This document shows, one piece after another, positions 37,044-48,807 of a stretch of DNA of 64,000 bases. This DNA comes from Cyanophora paradoxa. Its lineage: Eukaryota > Glaucocystophyceae > Cyanophorales > Cyanophoraceae. Position numbers and translations under genes: made by a program. The first letter of the stretch is position 1, and the number at the start of each line of letters is the position of its first letter. Where the stretch lies: positions 62,001-126,000 of the forward strand of contig QPMI01000004.1 in the NCBI GenBank assembly GCA_004431415.1. Direction: 5' to 3'. The notes under the pieces are model-generated. The model saw nothing but the letters and a program-made list of their open reading frames with translations, was not told the origin of the DNA and did not search any database.

Positions 37044-39351
37044 CTAGTGGAACTTGTACGACGGGACCTCAGGGTGGTACAGGGGGCCGGGGGAGCCCTT
37101 GCCGAGATTGTCGAGCAGATTAAGCGCCCCAGAGAGATACCGTCCTTGCTCCGACGGCTCTTTGTATGAGATGCCGAAGGACGGGCCGCGGCGGCGTGCC
37201 TCAGCGGCATGTGGCACGCGGTAAATGGGGCCAGGCGACTCTCGCCCGAGCTGTGCAGCCACATCCATGAGCAATCGGACAAGGGCTGACATGGAATTCG
37301 AAAGGGCGAATGCAGCGAACCTTGGAGGCGTCGGTGTGCATAACGAAAAGCCCATCCGAGTGCTTCGCTGCAGTGGCGCGTCTTGAAAAACACGGGGTGG
37401 GTGGCGGGTCTGGCGTACCTTTGGGGATGCGATGCGCCTTTGATGGCCCGAAGGAACGCCCTTCCCTCGCGAAGGACGATTGCGCGACGTCGTCTGCCGC
37501 GGCGTTTGGCAAGAGGGCACACTCACAGAAGGGGGAGAGACGCACATGACCCAGGCCCCGGGACTCTCGAGCGCTCGCTGGAGCCGCTGCGCTGTGCACG
37601 GCCGAAGCTGGGCCTGCCTCGCGACCGGAGCGGCGCGACCTCGTCTGGGGCAGCGATGGCATCGCAGGGCACAGGCATGCTGGGGAGGCGCGCGCACAGG
37701 CAGCGGGGCCGGGCGACTGGACACCGAGGCGGTCCTGCGCTGCGAGCGCCCCGATGTACACCGCTGCAGCAGGCGGCTGCAGTTAGAAAGCCTCCGCGGG
37801 AAACGGAGAAGAGCGTGACGCGCACCGTGCTGGTGGTGCCGGTCAGAGGACCCGAACCCATACCGCGGCGCCCCGTCCCCGACCTCGCCGCGCCGGGCAG
37901 CGTACTTCGGCCCCGGCGCGTCGTTCACTGGGCCCCTTCAGGCACCCCAGTGCGCCTCCTTGGGATCGAACTCGCACCGAGCAGCTCGGGACGCGCCGCC
38001 GTTCCAATCTTCCAACCCCTCGCGGGACTCTGTGTAATGCTGGCGCCCGGCCCATAAGCAGCCGGCCCTGGACTCTCCGCATCCACTATCATGAAGCGTC
38101 AGAGAGATGTGAGAAGAGCAGACGGCTGCACGGAACACGTACCCCCAGATACAACGTGGTTTGCGCCAGTGCCGAATTTGGTCCCCCTCCCGTGCCGCCC
38201 CGGTACCGCCTCCCGCACGACGTACTGTCCGATACTCACTCCTCGGCCGCTAAATCAAACACATTAGCCAGCAAACCTGCCCGGGTCCGGGGCCGGCGCC
38301 TGGAGCCGCCACAGCTGATCGCGGCCGCGCCGGCTTGGAGCCTCCTGCGAACGAGGACCGCGCGCCTTCGCGACCGACAACGGGTGCGTCTGCAGGCGGG
38401 GCGATGAGGATTCGCCTGGCGAGGGGGCGCGCGAGACGCACATGCTCCCGGGCCTGGACTGTCCAGGCCCGCCATCTGGTTAAGCTCTGCAGCGGGAGCG
38501 GCGCGCGGTTAGCTGCGGCAGGCGTTCGATCTCCACCACGTAACGGGCGTGGTTCTTTGCGCCGAACGTCCCGCCGCGACCCTTGCGCCCGAATGAGCCG
38601 GGAACATCGTCTGGACGCGCGCAGGTCAGAAAAGAGCAGGTTTTTTCGAATCGCATTCTCGACTCACAGCTTCCGGGTCCAGGGAGGCTGCCCTGGCCGG
38701 GAGCCGTGTGCGCTGCCGGAGAATTAGACACGGCGACGGCGCATGCCGCAGCTCGCGCACGACGCGGACTGGGCGCGGGCCGGATGCCAAAGGAGTACGC
38801 CGGAGTTGACTTGCCGACAGCCTCCGGAGGGACGTCTGTCCCGTAATGAGCGCAAACAGCTGGAGGCCTACGAGACGGCACGGACACGCGGCTGGGCCTG
38901 GTCCTTCCTGTCCGTAGTTCTCCGCCGCATTGTGCAGAGGCCCGATCCATTCAGCATGCTGATTTAGCTCGGTCCCGCGCGCCGCCGTGGTCATGCTTGC
39001 GCCTTTCGCGGACGGCGGAGGCAGGTCTGCGCGCGGATCAGTGCTGCGCCACAAGAGCCACGTGCGCGGACCGTAAATAGAGCCTGGAGACCGCGCCTCC
39101 TCCAGCCACGCGGCCGGCTTCACCCCGAAGCTGTACGCGGGCCCTTTCCGCCTTGGCTGCGGGTCGGGCTTGTCTGGTGGCGCGAGGTCAGACCTGTACC
39201 GTGTCCCAGCGCACGAGAAGAACGCACAGCTGGGACCGGGTGAGCCGTTCGGGCTGCTGCTTTCCGCCATGAAGCCATCATTGAAGTTCCTCCCCGTTAG
39301 CGACCAGTGCGGCGTGTAGCGGATGTCGTGGGGAGGGATTGGTTCTGGCAT
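37044..39351 (-). CDS. Sperm-tail PG-rich repeat (SHIPPO/ODF3-like) axonemal protein
   Basis: STPGR proteins line flagellar doublet microtubules. Seen: many PGP-type repeats spread over several exons: SPNGSPGPSCAFF, RKGPAYSFGVKPA, SPGSIYGP, GPGSCES, GPGACASRAP, GAPRYGFGSSD, ESPGPIYRVP, RRGPSFGISYK, GKGSPGPLYHPEV. They follow the family rule of a G-P-x-Y step followed by an aromatic and a Gly-rich turn. Start MPEPIPPHDIRYTP at 39351, stop TAG at 37044. The exon structure in the middle (37.3-38.9 kb) is only partly resolved because repeats occur in different frames separated by short introns. Divergent from RSPH9 with 143 nt between start codons, so the two axonemal genes probably share a promoter. 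Exact orthologue unclear. Confidence 0.75.
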
Positions 39352-39494
39352 GCTAATTCCACGTCGCAATCCGAAGCTGATCGCAGTCTATTCACGCAGG
39401 CCGCGTTTAATTTGGAGTTTTTTCGGGGCTCTTGGGGGGGTGGGGTGGGGAGGGTTGACCCGAAAGAACCCAATACTCTAAATTTGGGACCAGC
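39352..39494. promoter_or_regulatory. Shared divergent promoter of two axonemal genes
   Basis: 143 nt between the start codons of the sperm-tail-repeat gene and RSPH9. Holds a G-rich run (TTGGGGGGGTGGGGTGGGGAGGG region near 39432) and AT-rich ends. No X-box or TATA match that I would trust. Confidence 0.45.
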
Positions 39495-40604
39495 ATGAAC
39501 GCAGAGGACCTCGGGCGGAACTGCAGCGGCTTAGCCGTAGCGGGCCACTTGCTAGCTTCCGGTGAGCGAGCGGCGATGCTGCAGTCGCTGATGGCCCTGC
39601 GGAAGAACCGTCGGGTTCACAACTTCGACAGGCGAGCCGCCGTGGCGGCGCATGCGCTCCTTAGAGTTTTGGTAGCGCTTTGCGCGCGCTTCTCTCGCTT
39701 ACCGATTCCGCAGGGTCGTGTTCTGGGGCAAGATCATAACAGCGGGACGCTCGGACTACCTGATCGCACAGGGCTTCGAGCGTGCCGTCCCCCTCTACAA
39801 GCGCGCCTACTGCAAAAGTTTCTACAGGTGCTGCTCCGGCCGTCGTCCTATGCACGCTCGCCGAGGCACTCGTGCGTGCAGCCAGGATGGCGGGGTGACA
39901 TTCAAGCTGCTCCCCGATGTGGATGCTTATCTGGCAAAGAAGATTCTCGCGGTGAACACCATGTTTACCGGCGATCCTTCCTACGTGCACGTTCTTCTTG
40001 GAGGAGCGCGAGTCAATGAGGAACAGCGATTGGCGGCTGCGATTATGATGATCGACGACGCATGTGCGACTGCCCCACGGTATGCGCTTGCGATGAACCA
40101 CGATCATGCAATTGTGAAGAGCTCAAGGTATTCTGGTGAGTTTTACTCTGGGGGCGGCATTGGAAGTGATGTGAGTTCCGCTGACTCATCATAATTAGGC
40201 ATGTCGGCTGAGGACGCCCAGAACCTGAGCAGCTTTGTACATTTCCGGCATGTCCCCGGTTTGGAGAAGGTTTCTGCTCTCGATCGCGATTTCCTTCATC
40301 CGTTAGACAAGGACGAGCCTCAAGGTGTGTTTGATTGGACACTTCAAGCCTTGATTATCTGTCTCCTTTCATCAAGCTTTCAAGTAGGGACATGGGTTCT
40401 GGGCTACGATTCGCTTGGACGGACAGTATCCTTGCGAAATTTCATGTGGCCGGGATTCCAGTTCTCCCTCAGTCTCGTCACAGGCCTCTACACCAATGTT
40501 TATATGGGCGACGGAGTAAGGAACTCTGGTAAACTGTTGTGCTGTCGATCTTCTGCGACACTTCTAATCCTGAAACAGATTTTCCATTCATGATATACAC
40601 ATGA
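39495..40604 (+). CDS. RSPH9: Radial spoke head protein 9
   Basis: Part of the radial spoke head that links the axonemal central pair with the doublets. Seen: ATG 39495 (MNAEDLGRNCSGLAVAG), RRVVFWGKIITAGRSDYLIAQGFE over an intron, FKL-LPDVDAYLAKKILAVNTMFTGDPSYVH, EEQRLAAAIMMIDDACATAPRYAL, SAEDAQNLSSFVHFRHV, DRDFLHPLDKDEPQG, FMWPGFQFSLSLVTGLYTNVYMGDG and the end NSDFPFMIYT with TGA at 40602. These blocks and their order match RSPH9 (FWGRI...DYFIAQG, LSTYFHFR-like segment, LLWPG, YVGDG, DLPFML). Five short introns. Shares its upstream region with the sperm-tail-repeat gene; converges with HisB, with only 22 bp between stop codons. Confidence 0.88.
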
Positions 40605-40626
40605 GATGAGAGATGTACAGTGGACG

Positions 40627-41608
40627 TCAGTCTTGTGCTACGGCGAACTCGCCCAAGACACCTTTAGAAGAGGGTATGGCCCCAACGCGGCGGGGGTCAA
40701 GCTCCGCAGCTTGGCGAAGAGCGCGCGCAAACGCTTTAAAGCTTGCCTCCACAATGTGGTGTGAGTTAATCCCAGCTAGCTGTCGAATGTGCAGTGTCAT
40801 CTGGGCATTTGATGCGAGAGCCTGCACTCCGTTTCCGTCAGTGTGCACTACAGTTGTAAAAGCCTCTTTTGTTTTTCACGCACCACGTAAAACTCGCGCA
40901 CAAGCTGGGTGTCGTATTTCCCGATGTGCTCTGTAGGAATCTGCAAGCCGTACTCAAGGTGGGGCCTGCCCGAAAAATCCAGCGCGACTTGAACAAGCGC
41001 CTCGTCCAACGGTGCTACGAAGTGGCCAAAACGATTCACGCCTGTCTTGTCCCCCAGCGCCTTCGCGAGTGCGAGCCCCAGTGTAATCCCCACATCCTCA
41101 TTCGTGTGATGGTCATCGATGTGCAGGTCACCATCCGCCCAGACGTCAAGATCCACCAGACCATGGGAGGATATTTGCTGCGACGAATGAGGATAACATC
41201 GACTGCCGGCAGCAGGCTTATCGCACATGCAGCATGTGATCAAGGAACGGGATGCCGGTTTGCGAAGAGCACTTCCCGGTTCCGTCGATGTTCAAAGTTA
41301 CCTTGACAGTCGTCTCTCCCGTCGTGCGGTTGACAGTCGCGATCCGCGGCTCCCGCGGCTCCCGAGCAGGGACAGATCCATTTGCGGATTGGGCTGAGGC
41401 CTCATCAGGGAGGCGAGCGTTTCAATCTTTGCATTGTTGGCGAACCCGCGGCTTGTACGGAGAACTGCACGCGGCGAGGCTTCGCAGTGATTGTTGGGAG
41501 AAGCTGCGCGCGCCTCTTCTGACAACGTTGACCGATGCCGCCAAAGTTGCCGCTAGAAACTGAGCAGGGGCGGGCGCTCGCGGCGCAAGTGACGACGAAG
41601 CTCGCCAT
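40627..41608 (-). CDS. hisB: Imidazoleglycerol-phosphate dehydratase with predicted plastid transit peptide
   Basis: Sixth step of histidine synthesis. Seen: [30 protein letters not shown] and [18 protein letters not shown] (metal-binding His/Glu motifs), [48 protein letters not shown] and IPSSKGVLG, ending at 40627. Catalytic motifs are complete and it is monofunctional. The first exon, from ATG 41608, reads [17 protein letters not shown] and continues Ser/Arg/Gln-rich to RRVQFS before an intron (gtacaag...gatgag). That is the composition of a plastid transit peptide, with a Phe at position 4 and no signal-peptide-like hydrophobic core. Early Phe is typical of transit peptides in glaucophytes and red algae. 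Inference: plastid-localised enzyme, primary plastid. Introns about 49-75 nt. Confidence 0.9.
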
Positions 41609-42161
41609 GAATCGAATTACAGTACTGGTCTCTACCCCCCCCGGCCCCCCCCCCGCCCCCCCCCCCCAAGTGAGCCCGGCGGCATTTGTTTTTTCAGGAT
41701 AGCCCAATTCTTGGGCGCTGGTGTTATTTTCAGTCCACTGACTTCAACGTAGCCCGGCGGCATATGCATATGCATACTATGATATGCATCGATATCCGCG
41801 CGCCGTCGGCTTTTCATTAAAACGTATATATGTGCGCGTTCTAGAAAGGTTTCGATCGTACGCGTCCCCCCTTGGCCAATATAATCACAGCACGCCGGCC
41901 CGAGTCAGCTCCTGCCGGTACCGGTGGCTGCATATATTTAACAAATATATGCAGTTAACCGTATATAACCAAATATATAATTCTTTTAATCAAGACTTGC
42001 GTGACCTCACGGTCTTTGTCATTGGCCAGGCGCACGTGTGCCTCACGTGTGTCGCCTATCAGCACTACCCCCCACCTACGTTCGCCCAAACTTTCCGCCC
42101 GGCTAACTCGCTCCGCTCGCTCCAGCGCTCGGCCTGCGCGCGCTCCGCGTGCTCGGGAAGC
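41609..42161. other. Divergent intergenic region with C tract and ATGCAT palindromes
   Basis: No gene seen. C-rich run at 41636-41668, then GCATATGCATATGCATAC near 41760 and AATATATAAT-type AT-rich sequence near 41930-41985 that could serve as core promoter for the gene starting at 42162. Confidence 0.45.
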
Positions 42162-42709
42162 ATGTTCGACGCTCTCGCTCGCTTGCCGCCGCCCGCCGCA
42201 GACAAACGCTCCTCGAAGGCGATCCTGCGGCGCGCGTCTTCCGTCAACGCTCTTCCCGTGCTTTAGATGCGTGTACAAAGCTCTAGACGGGCCGGGGCGC
42301 CAGGCCTGCCGCTGGATCGGTCCCGGTCGTTCGAATCGCGGTTTCCGCCCATCCGGCGCGGTTTCGCCGCCCCGACGCCGCTCGTCTTGTTGGGTGCGTT
42401 TCCCCGCCCTTGTGCATGCATTAGAACGCTGTTGCATGCCCAGGAAGAGTGCCGCCCACCTCCCGCCCGCGCGGTGACAAACAGCGAGGTGCCTTGGACA
42501 CGGGCCACACGGGCGAGCGCCACATCGATGGGGGAGGGGCGTGGGTGGTTCTACAGGCTAGGAAACATGTCTGCGCACGCATCGGAATGCCGCTGCGTAT
42601 GATCCCCGCCCAGGGCCGCCGCCAAGATGAAGGACCGCGCCTGGGTGGTGGTGGTGGTCCATCAGGCGGCGGCGAAATGGTCGCAGAAGAGAACGGAAAG
42701 GAAGTATAG
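42162..42709 (+). CDS. Small protein of unknown function
   Basis: Not recognised. ATG 42162 opens MFDALARLPPPAADKRSS and KAILRRASSVNALP, followed by a plausible 46-nt intron (gtgctttag...gcgccag). Two frames are then possible for the middle exon; one gives SRSFESRFPPIRRGF. A second intron (gtgcgttt...gcccag) leads to a Gly-rich end (RVPPTSRPRGDKQRG, HIDGGGAWVV, VAEENGKEV) with TAG at 42707. Basic and low in complexity. The case for a gene rests on its divergent position opposite HisB and on splice-like borders only. Confidence 0.35.
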
Positions 42710-44088
42710 CACCTATACATCATGAAAACACGATGCGCGGCCGGCGGGCGAGCCCCCCGTCGTCAGGCGGCCGAGGACCAGGAAGTGCTGCAGACGCGGT
42801 TAGCTAGACCATCGGGCGAAGGTGTCAGGATCGCTTGCGCACTCAACAGGAGTTTGAAGACATCCATGCGCATGTGCGCGTGTTGATCTGAGCCGAAAAA
42901 GCTGGACGGGCAGGGCGGTCTGCGCTTCAAAAGTGGGTGGTGTGAGAATCCTGGCGGACCCGGGCTGGGCGTCCGGACGCACGCTAGAACGATGAAAGAC
43001 AGTGCAGAAACGCGTAAGCGTGCACCCGGAGCGCACCGCGATGCGAGACGAACATGCTGCGGCCTCTCAAGTCAGCATCGCTTTTGAACCGCTCAGCTTT
43101 TTCGGGGCTTGTCTATGAACGAAAGATGCGCAGACGCACTAGCTAACGATACGAACCTGTGCGAGGGAGCCGCCACACCTTTGTTTCACTAACTGCCGGG
43201 ACTAACTGCCGACGTCTGCCGTTGAGGGTTCGCTGCTCCGGAGCATCCTACCGCGCATGCTGAGAGCCTTGTCCATGCGCCTGGCTTCCCTGGCTGCTGA
43301 GGCTGATCGCTGCCAAGCACGAGGTCGCGGGTACGATATGCTTTGGCGAGGTTGTCGTACCCAGAAAGTTGAGTTGGAATTTGCATACTACTGCGAGTCG
43401 AGTCAAAAAGTCCGAGTCAAAAACTCGGGCGATTTGCTTGATTGGTCAAAAAAGACTCGGAATTACTCAATCCACCGGCGCGGCCCCTGTTGGACCGGCG
43501 TGCTGTGAATATAGGGGTGTTAAAAACGTTAATATGTTAATTGGTCTTGCACAATCGGCCAATTTTTTGCAATAGAATTTCGAGGCCCCAATTGCAAAGA
43601 ATCCATCCCCCCCCTACCTCGGGTGAAAAGTAGAACCTCGGGTCGTTACCGGGGGGTACCCTCGCTCCGCTCGGGTTGACCCGTGGACTAGGCTGATCGA
43701 TTATTTGAAATATGCGAGGGTTTGCGCTGGCAAAACGCATTAATTTGGGACCGCATTAATATCGAAACGCTAAGAAACTGCTGTATGTACCCCCTTACAG
43801 CAGCCAAAAGTCTTCAAAACGCATATATTCGGTACCGCATTAATATCCATAGTATACGTAGGGCTCCGGGTCCAAAAACGCATTAATTTCTGGCGCATTA
43901 ATTAAGTGTTACACAGTAGCATGGGGGCGCCGGGCTCAGAACTTCGGAAAGCTTGGAGTTGGGGCGCGCGGGAGCCTTTTCTGGGCATATAAAGCTCACA
44001 AGTCTACCTGCTTTAAGGCTTGCTACTTGAAGCCAAGAAGGCGCGCCTGGCCAGGCTCAGCAGCAAACGCGTAACCGGAATCTGGTAA
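42710..44088. other. Gene-free region containing a CGCATTAAT repeat array
   Basis: No convincing gene. Between 43736 and 43902 the 9-mer CGCATTAAT occurs five times, and a variant CGCATATAT once, arranged as three pairs roughly 15 bp apart within each pair. A TATA-like ATATAAAG lies at 43987. The end of the flippase gene is at 44089. Confidence 0.5.
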
Positions 44089-47000
44089 TTAAATGAGGGA
44101 TTCGAAAAGGGGAATGGCAGGGACAGGCGCACGGGGTGCGGCATCTGTATCCTGCTTGACGCCCAGCCTGCCGGCGCCTTCGAGCTTCGAGCTCTAGCGG
44201 AGAGACACTCTGGTCAACGCACTGGCCAAAGAGTGCATGAAGCTTGCTGCTCACCTGGAGGAGGGTAGAGGTGACAGGCGTGGGCTGCACCGGGGAGGTG
44301 AAGTGGGCCATGACAAGCTTGGCCGCAGCACGCAGCTTTCCGCGGGCCCCACGCAGGGCAGAGCGGCGCCGGGCCTCCTTTGCAGCAAGGGCTGCCTTCT
44401 TGTGCTTCTCCGAGGGGAGATAGTTTGTGCGGAAGCTGCGGATTACCGGTGGGTCATCAGCATGTAGGTCAGAGTGTCAGGGAGGAGCGAGCACACTATT
44501 TCCATGCGTAGTCGAGCCCGAGGGTGGCGAGAGGCGTTGCCACAAGGGCAAGCCAGAACTGCGGCATCATTGCCATCTGCACCGCGGGCTTGGGTATGAA
44601 AGGGGGTAGGCTGGGAGCGGGGAGGGGCGGACCTTGAAAGCGATGCCGTTGAGCTCTGGGGCGAGGGGGGCGGCAGCAGGGAGGGCGAGGAGGGCTAGGA
44701 AGGCGACGTAAGCGGCGAGGGAGGCGACGACAGTGGCCGCCAGGGTCCACGTCCACGCGTTGACCATCAGGCAGAGCTTGAGGGTGACGACAAGGAGCTC
44801 GCACGTGAAGACCACCGTGCCCACCGTCCACATGCCCACCGTCGTCCCATCGGGCGTTGCGGAGCGGAGTGCAAGGAAGGGGACGAAGAAGATGGGGAGG
44901 GAGTGGAGAGCGGCGGTGGTGAACCAACCCCAGAAGACGTTGAGGTTGAAGCCCGTGTCAGCCTGGCCGGGGCGGTAGAGCTCGGGGTACTCGAAGGCGT
45001 ACTCGAGGGGCATGTCCTGGTCCATGACGGCCATCACGATGGGCGGGAAGGCCGTGAAGAGCGTGTTGTAGAGGGTGACCAGCACGGCGTCGTACAGCGT
45101 CTGGCCCGACGAGCCGCAGTAGAGGCAGAACCAGAGGAAGGAGAGCGAGAGCACGGCGTTCTTGTAGAAGCAGTAGAGGATGAGCTTGGTGACGCGCTTG
45201 TAGGACCAGCGGCCATGCACGAGCAGGAGCCGCTTCAGGAAGCGGAACTGGGCGATGGCGAAGTCCGAGGCAAGGACGGCCTGCATGCCCTCCTTGCCCG
45301 AGATGCCGACGCCGATGTGGGCCGACTGGATCATGGGGACGTCGTTCGCTCCGTCACCGATGGCGAGGGTAACGCGCCCCTCGATCTCCTTGACCATAAG
45401 GACGACCTGGGCCTTCTGGAGCGGGGAGACGCGGCAGCAGATGCAGGTGCGGAGCTTGCGGCCGAGCTCCATGAAGCGGGCGCGCGTCTCGTCCCGCAGC
45501 ATGTGCGCCAGCACCACTCCGTCGATGACGAGGGCGAGCGGGGCGGCCTGCCCCGCGGGGGAGGGGAGGGAGCGGCGCGAGGCGTCCTCCTCTTCCTCGT
45601 CGCCCTCGAGCTCCTCCTCGCGCGCGGCACCGGCCTCCGGGTCGTCCGAGCGCGCCGCCTCGCGCGGCAGCAGCGGCCCCGCCGCTCCGCGCTGCGACGC
45701 CCGCGCAAAGGCGAAGCGCAGCAGCCGCTCCACCCGCCGCGTCGTCCGCAGGTACCTGGTCCGGGTCGGGGCGGGCGGGGGTGCGGGGCGGCGGCGGGGC
45801 CGGGCACCAGGCGTCGGAGGCGAAGGAGTCGGCGCGGTGGTGGCGCGTGTCGGCGATGTGGCGCTCGAGGGCGTCGAGGGCGGCCTCGCGGGAGGCGAGG
45901 GCGTCCCCCGCCATCACGAGCACCTGCATTTCGGGCTGCAGCAGGCCGCACGAGAAGCCGATGTTGATCGCCGTCTCCTGCTTGTCCCCCGTGAGCACCC
46001 AGAGGCGGATGCCGGCCTTGGCGAGCGAGACGAGGGCGTCGGGGACGCCGTCCTGCAGCCGGTCCTCGATCGCCGAGGCGCCCACCAGCTCCAGGCCCCG
46101 CTCCAGCCGCTCTGCCGCGGCGTCCACCTGCGAGCGGCGTCGGCGCCCTGACGGGGGAGCACCCCGCGCGGCGCGCCTTCTCCTTGCGGCCGGCGATCGC
46201 GACGCTCGCCTCGTCGTAGACCTGCGGGGCCGTCACGCCGGCGCGGCGGCAGGTTCCCGCCCGGCCCGCGCGCCTTGGCCCAGTCGGCGTACTCCTCCTC
46301 GGAGAGGGCGCGGCGGGCGAAGCAGAGGGTGCGGAGGCCGACGGCGGCGCAGCGCCCAAGGTGCTCGCGGGTCGCCTCCACGAGGGCCTCCTGCCCGGGG
46401 GCGAGCCGCGGGATGATCATCGTGTCCGCCCCCTTCGTGTACAGCTTCAGTGCCCCTGCGCCCGGAGGTCGGGGGCGGCCGAGGGGTCGAGGGGGGCGCC
46501 GGTGACCGTCGGGCCCGCGGACGACGGCGGACATGCGCTTGCGGGTGGAGTCGAACTCGAGGACGTTGAGGACGGCGAAGGTGGAGGTGCCGCCGCCCTC
46601 GCGCACGTCCACCTCGCCGGGGCGCCGCGCGACGAAGGCGAAGCCGAGGTCCCGCCCGCCCTTGACGAGCGCCTCCTCGTCGGGGCTCGCCGCCTGGTAG
46701 ACGAGCCCCGCGGGGCGCGCCGGGTCCCCCTCGGGCACCACCGTGTGGCACACGGCGAGCATCGTGAGGAACTCGCGCACGAGGGCCGCCTCCGCGCCCC
46801 CGCCCCGCAGCTCCTCGAGCAGCGGGCCGGCCTCGAAGCCGGCCTCGGCGCCGGGAGCTGCCTGCAGGATGGCGGCCTCGTCGCCGCCATAGAAGACGCC
46901 GCCGACGGAGCAGCGCATGAGGCGCATGACGTTGCGGGTGAGGGTCCCCGTCTTGTCCGAGAAGATGTAGTGCACCTGGCCCAGCTCCTCGTTCAGGTTC

Positions 47001-48727
47001 GACGTCCGCGCCGTCGCCGGCGTGTCGCTCTCCTCGTCATCTGCCCCGCCGTGAGGAGCGCCTTCGCACGCCACGCTCCGCCCCGGCCCCGGGCGCACAC
47101 ATGGCGAGGTCCCAGTCGACGAAGGAGCACTGGAGGACCTTGACCATCTCGAGGGAGACGTAGAGGGAGATGGGGACGATGTTCGCGTAGAGGACGACGA
47201 AGGTCAGCCAGCGCAGCAGCACCGAGGCCGCGCTCGGGCCGCCCCACGCCAGGTACCACGCCCGCGCCCCCTCCCGCGCCGCGAAGAGCGCGTCCCCCGC
47301 CGCGCACGCCGCCGCCAGCGCGAGCAGGATCACGAAGACGGCGACGATCTGCCGCGTCATGATCCGCTCCACGTTGGTCCCCTTGACCGGCCGCTCGCGC
47401 GCGTTGCGCATCAGCTTCGTGTCTGTGCCCGTGTACACCGCGAGGCCGTACACCCACTCCGTGTTCCGCAGCTGGCACCCCCGCAGCAGCACGTTCTCCG
47501 GCCCCACCGCCGCCTCCCCCGCGCTCAGCGCCAGCTTGCCCCTGCGCCCCGCGCGTCGGGCGCCAAGACGGGCCCGCGGGTGCGCCGGGTGCGCGGGGGA
47601 ACGCGCGAGAAAGTGTAGAGGCGCTCGTTGGGCCCCTCGCACTCGACGGCGCCGGAGAGGGCCGCGAGGGCCGCCGGCGTGCTGCACTCCCGCGTCGCCC
47701 GCAGCGCCTCCCGCACCTTCAGGTTGGTCTCCCTGCGGGGAAGGAAGCTCGCCAGGGGTCCACGCCCTAGCAGCCGGAGGGGCGGCACCCGTCGAGGTTG
47801 GCGGTCTCGATGTAGCACGTCCCGCTGGGTCCGCTCGACGTGAGCAGCACGAGGTCCGCCTGTGCGGCCATTAAGAACCTCCGGATCCGCCTGCGGGGGC
47901 CGGGGCGCGGCCGCACCGGGAAGAACTCGCCGCGGTCGCAGCGGACGATGTCGCCCACCTGCACCTCCTCCCAGCGCGCCTCCCGCAGCACCCCGCCCCG
48001 CAGCACCTGCGTCCTCTTCGAGTTGAGGCCACAGTCGCTCCGGTAGCGCCTCTGCTCGCGGGTCAGGGCGGGACGGAGGCCCACGAGCAGGCGGGCGCAC
48101 GAAGTCTTCGAACGCCTCCTTGACGCTGCGCTCGCGTCGGATACAGAACGATGACAGGGCATGGCACGGCTACGCACATAGATACGCTCACGACGAAGAA
48201 AAGGGCGCCGAGCGTCCCCGCGGACCCCGCGCCCGCCGGAAACGGCGAGACCGCCGGAATGATCGAAAGCACGCCAATGCTGCAAACGGCGTTAAAAACT
48301 CTAGATAGCTTCCGATTCTGAGACGCACACGAGGAAGTACTGCCGACAGACAGGAACACGCTGCGGTTAGCTGAAGACCTCGTGGCATTTGCGCGGCAGT
48401 TGCAGACGCACGAAGTTGGCAGGGCGCGTGAATTGCTGGACGAGAATCACGGGGAGGAAGAGGAAGAGACCGTACTTCTGCGGCCACAGCACAAGACTCA
48501 GAACTCAAGTTAGCTAGTACCGGCGTCGCGGACCGTCGTCGAGACTGCGGCGGAACGAAGCGATGCGTAAGAGAAGCGCATCGTCTTCGATAGCGCCGCG
48601 CACCGTAATTGCTGGCGAAGCCAGAGTGAGCGTCGTTGAGCCGCACCGTGCGTGGCGGCTCATCCGCGATCTGTTCCACGCCGCTGGAGAGGCCCAGGGC
48701 GTTCCCGACGCCCCGCAGCACCTCCAT
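44089..48727 (-). CDS. P4-type ATPase (phospholipid flippase)
   Basis: Moves aminophospholipids to the cytosolic leaflet, usually with a CDC50 partner. Seen: [110 protein letters not shown] (P4 signature region with PISL), the phosphorylation site [33 protein letters not shown]-like [48 protein letters not shown], then the last membrane helices. The C-terminus continues past an apparent stop by an intron that joins AWKY to [13 protein letters not shown] and ends PLFESLI at 44089. About 15 introns. One exon is only 11 nt (48534-48544), between introns of 59 and 56 nt; it supplies the STT of the conserved STTKY motif. Start ATG 48727, 80 nt from RPL23A. Confidence 0.93.
48534..48544 (-). other. 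11-nt microexon of the flippase gene
   Basis: Between a 59-nt intron (48545-48603) and a 56-nt intron (48478-48533), eleven bases complete a Val codon and encode Ser-Thr-Thr. Only this join gives the family motif STTKYGLF in frame. Both introns have GT-AG ends on the minus strand. Confidence 0.75.
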
Positions 48728-48807
48728 CTACCGCGTGATGATTTTTTTTCGGCGAGTCCTGTATCCCCACGCAGCTCGTCCCCCTAGTCAGGGTGATCGC
48801 CAGCGAG

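Noticed and set aside
42421-42723. Minus-strand Pro-rich ORF opposite the small plus-strand gene
   Set aside because: No splice logic or domain; composition artefact.
43736-43902. CRISPR-like array
   Set aside because: Repeats are 9 bp, spacers short and irregular, and the host is eukaryotic.
44057-44311. Separate small gene downstream of the flippase
   Set aside because: Its conserved-looking exon joins the flippase in frame ([14 protein letters not shown]), so it is the flippase C-terminus.
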